A stretch of 32,581 nt of DNA from Phallusia fumigata (lineage: Eukaryota; Chordata; Ascidiacea; Phlebobranchia; Ascidiidae), in contig QXVZ01030567.1 of the NCBI GenBank assembly GCA_008931825.1, positions 1 to 32,581 of the forward strand, written 5' to 3'. The notes beneath the pieces were generated by a model. It was not told the origin of the DNA and ran no database searches. It worked only from the letters and a program-made list of their open reading frames with translations. Positions within the stretch are counted from its first letter, which is position 1. Each line of letters starts with the position of its first letter. This document shows positions 31,025 to 32,581 of the stretch, piece by piece. The position numbers were made by a program, and so were the translations under genes.

Positions 31025-31655
31025 AGTTGTTCAGAAGATGATTGTCCGATAAGCCTGGCGTCGGTTTGGTTGTTCTTTAACTGCCTATTTGTCTCGCACG
31101 GTATTAAACCAACAGTGATCGGACTCTTTATTTTTCGACAACGTTAATTAAACGAATCAACAATCCAACTATTAATAGGCTTACCATACGTCCCGCTTTA
31201 GCCGGGACTGTCCCGGTTTAAACGTCTTGTCCTGGCGTCCCGCCCGCTTAGCCAAAACGTCCCGGTTTTTGTTTAGCCATTAACCATAATCTGGTGTGGT
31301 TAATTGACCCACATCCTTATTAATAACGTGTATTATCGAGTCCTCGTTTGGTCTTACTTCATGTCACTTTGACATAATTGTCATTTTTCCATTACAAAAC
31401 GAACGTGCGTTGATTTACCCAGGATTAACTGGGCAATTGTACTTTCACAGGCAAAGTGGTATGCTAGATATGCAGTTCTGTAAGTCTGAAATCAATCTGC
31501 TAACACCAAAATGCCAGAAAGAAAATGAAAGTTAACGAATGACCGCTTTAAACGCTCTAATTTCCTGATTGTTTGAAAAGCGTCCCGGTTTTGAGTTGTG
31601 AAAATATGGTAAGCCTAACTATTAACGATATCGGACAATCATCTTCAGAACAACT
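31025..31655. repeat. 27-bp inverted repeat flanking the MITE
   Basis: 31025-31051 and 31629-31655 are inverted copies with one mismatch (AGTTGTTCNGAAGATGATTG and onward). Without the 442-bp MITE and one target copy they would bound a ~180-bp segment. The right copy adjoins the Ty3/Gypsy fossil. It may be an older small element or an inverted scrap of the fossil. Confidence 0.7.
31176..31617. mobile_element. 442-bp hAT MITE with TAGGCTTACCATA termini
   Basis: Perfect 13-bp inverted termini TAGGCTTACCATA and TATGGTAAGCCTA are flanked by identical 8-bp duplications ACTATTAA (31168-31175 and 31618-31625). Subterminal CGTCCCGG words occur near both ends. Termini of the form TAGGxTxACCATACGTC with 8-bp duplications fit hAT. 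No coding capacity. Confidence 0.92.
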
Positions 31656-32581
31656 CAGTAGCCACTCTCGGAAAAGGATAAGATGGGGACTCGTGGGGTT
31701 TAGGTGGTTGACGCTGTTGCTGTGATCTGAATCTTGCACAAACTGCACAAGAAGAAACTAAATTTGATATATCGCTGGACAAACCAGGTCAATATATACT
31801 TTCCCGGGCGCGTCCCTTGCATTTTACTTTACCTAAATGGCCTTCATGTATTTGTTCTAAAAAATAACTGAGCATGGACGCAAGAACAACAATTCGGGAC
31901 CCACGATACAAAATATTGTCAACAACAGAAAGTTCATTGTTTACTTCCCAATATGGCTTCGCTAACACATTGCAAGCGTGCTTATGTAAAGGCCACCCGT
32001 TGTTTACATAAGATATAACAGTTTGTAGCTGCTTGTCGCACATGGTTTCGTTTTGCAGCTTTTGTCTTAATGCTGACGTAGCCTACATACAACTGCGGAA
32101 ACAATTAAATTAACATATTCACACACACTACAACAAGTAAACGACTGACCCGGTGCACTGTTTTTCACACACCTTGATAACAAATCAGCAGTGTGCATGA
32201 ATTTACCTGGAGTAAACTCTGCATTAAAATGGAACCGTTGTAAACGAATCATTAAACGCTGAATGCGTAGCGGACAGTTATTCAACTTTTTGAGAAACAA
32301 TGCTTGAGAGGCTTGTTTCTACCACAAATTTCTGACCATAAACATACTGATTAAACCGTTCAAATGCAAAGGTGATAGCCAGTAATTTATTTTCAATTTG
32401 GGCATACCTCGTGTCAGCCGNGCCGAAGTTAAAACTCGTGCTGCGTAAGCCACTGGTTTCCATATGTCATCGTATTCTTGCAATATTACAGCTCCAAGTC
32501 CATACTTGGATGCATCTGCTGAAACTTTGATAGGCTTCTTGGGGTCGAAAAATTTCAGTACTGGAGCAGTCGTAACAAGAT
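31656..32581 (-). mobile_element. Ty3/Gypsy retrotransposon fossil (RNase H and integrase N-terminal part)
   Basis: On the minus strand, from the right edge inward, family-typical pieces appear in order. First is the start of RNase H (ADASKYGLGAV), then TRYAQIENKLLAITFAFERF, then the RNase H tail (RLQRFHFNAEFTPGK, ending in DLLSR), and then the integrase zinc finger (HEGHLGKVKCKGRARE with a CxxC partner CAVC). This RT-RNase H-integrase order marks Ty3/Gypsy. The copy runs off the window and the integrase core is not seen, so it is partial here, and it looks broken by a few breaks. No LTR is visible. Confidence 0.85.
32421..32421. other. Ambiguous base N
   Basis: A single undetermined base within the retrotransposon fossil; an assembly or sequencing mark. 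Confidence 0.95.

Overview
The window reads as animal nuclear DNA, most likely from a tunicate such as Ciona. It is AT-rich, its genes are split by short GT-AG introns, and it holds CCP (sushi) modules, a THAP/P-element-type transposase gene and many small DNA transposons. The species call is an inference. A 19-base G run at the left edge and single N bases at 7093 and 32421 look like draft-assembly marks.

Layout. 1-1054 shows no gene. 1055-1650 (+) is a terminal exon resembling the C-terminus of a THAP/P-type transposase. 2222-2838 is an interspersed repeat. 2843-6598 (-) is a 14-block gene for a THAP-domain, P-element-like transposase: THAP zinc finger, HTH region, RNase H DDE motifs, GTP-binding-type insertion and basic tail. 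6619-6728 and 7096-7204 are near-identical 110-bp copies. About 9.59-16.05 kb is a mosaic of decayed repeats: a unit recurring every ~2.15 kb, then a ~129-bp degenerate tandem repeat. 16047-23374 (-) is a nine-exon gene for a type I membrane protein: signal peptide, an unrecognised N-terminal region, CCP, Ser/Thr/Pro linker, CCP, one membrane span and a tiny tail. Its introns hold a 1,679-bp hAT element with a perfect 8-bp target duplication and a composite MITE; a hAT-like terminus lies about 80 bp upstream of its start codon.

23.5-31.0 kb is transposon debris with no supported host gene. Its centre is an inverted duplication (arms ~0.5 kb, 27761-29086 and 29569-30087) that includes a hAT terminus; the left arm was later split by an 802-bp element with 8-bp target duplications. 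From 31.0 kb to the right edge lie a 442-bp hAT MITE and a fossil Ty3/Gypsy retrotransposon piece (RNase H and integrase zinc finger, minus strand) that runs off the window.

The two minus-strand genes show no functional link. Both stop codons lie at the same kind of repeat boundary, so one repeat family probably supplies part of both 3' ends. All exon models come from reading splice signals and codon phase; none is backed by transcript data.
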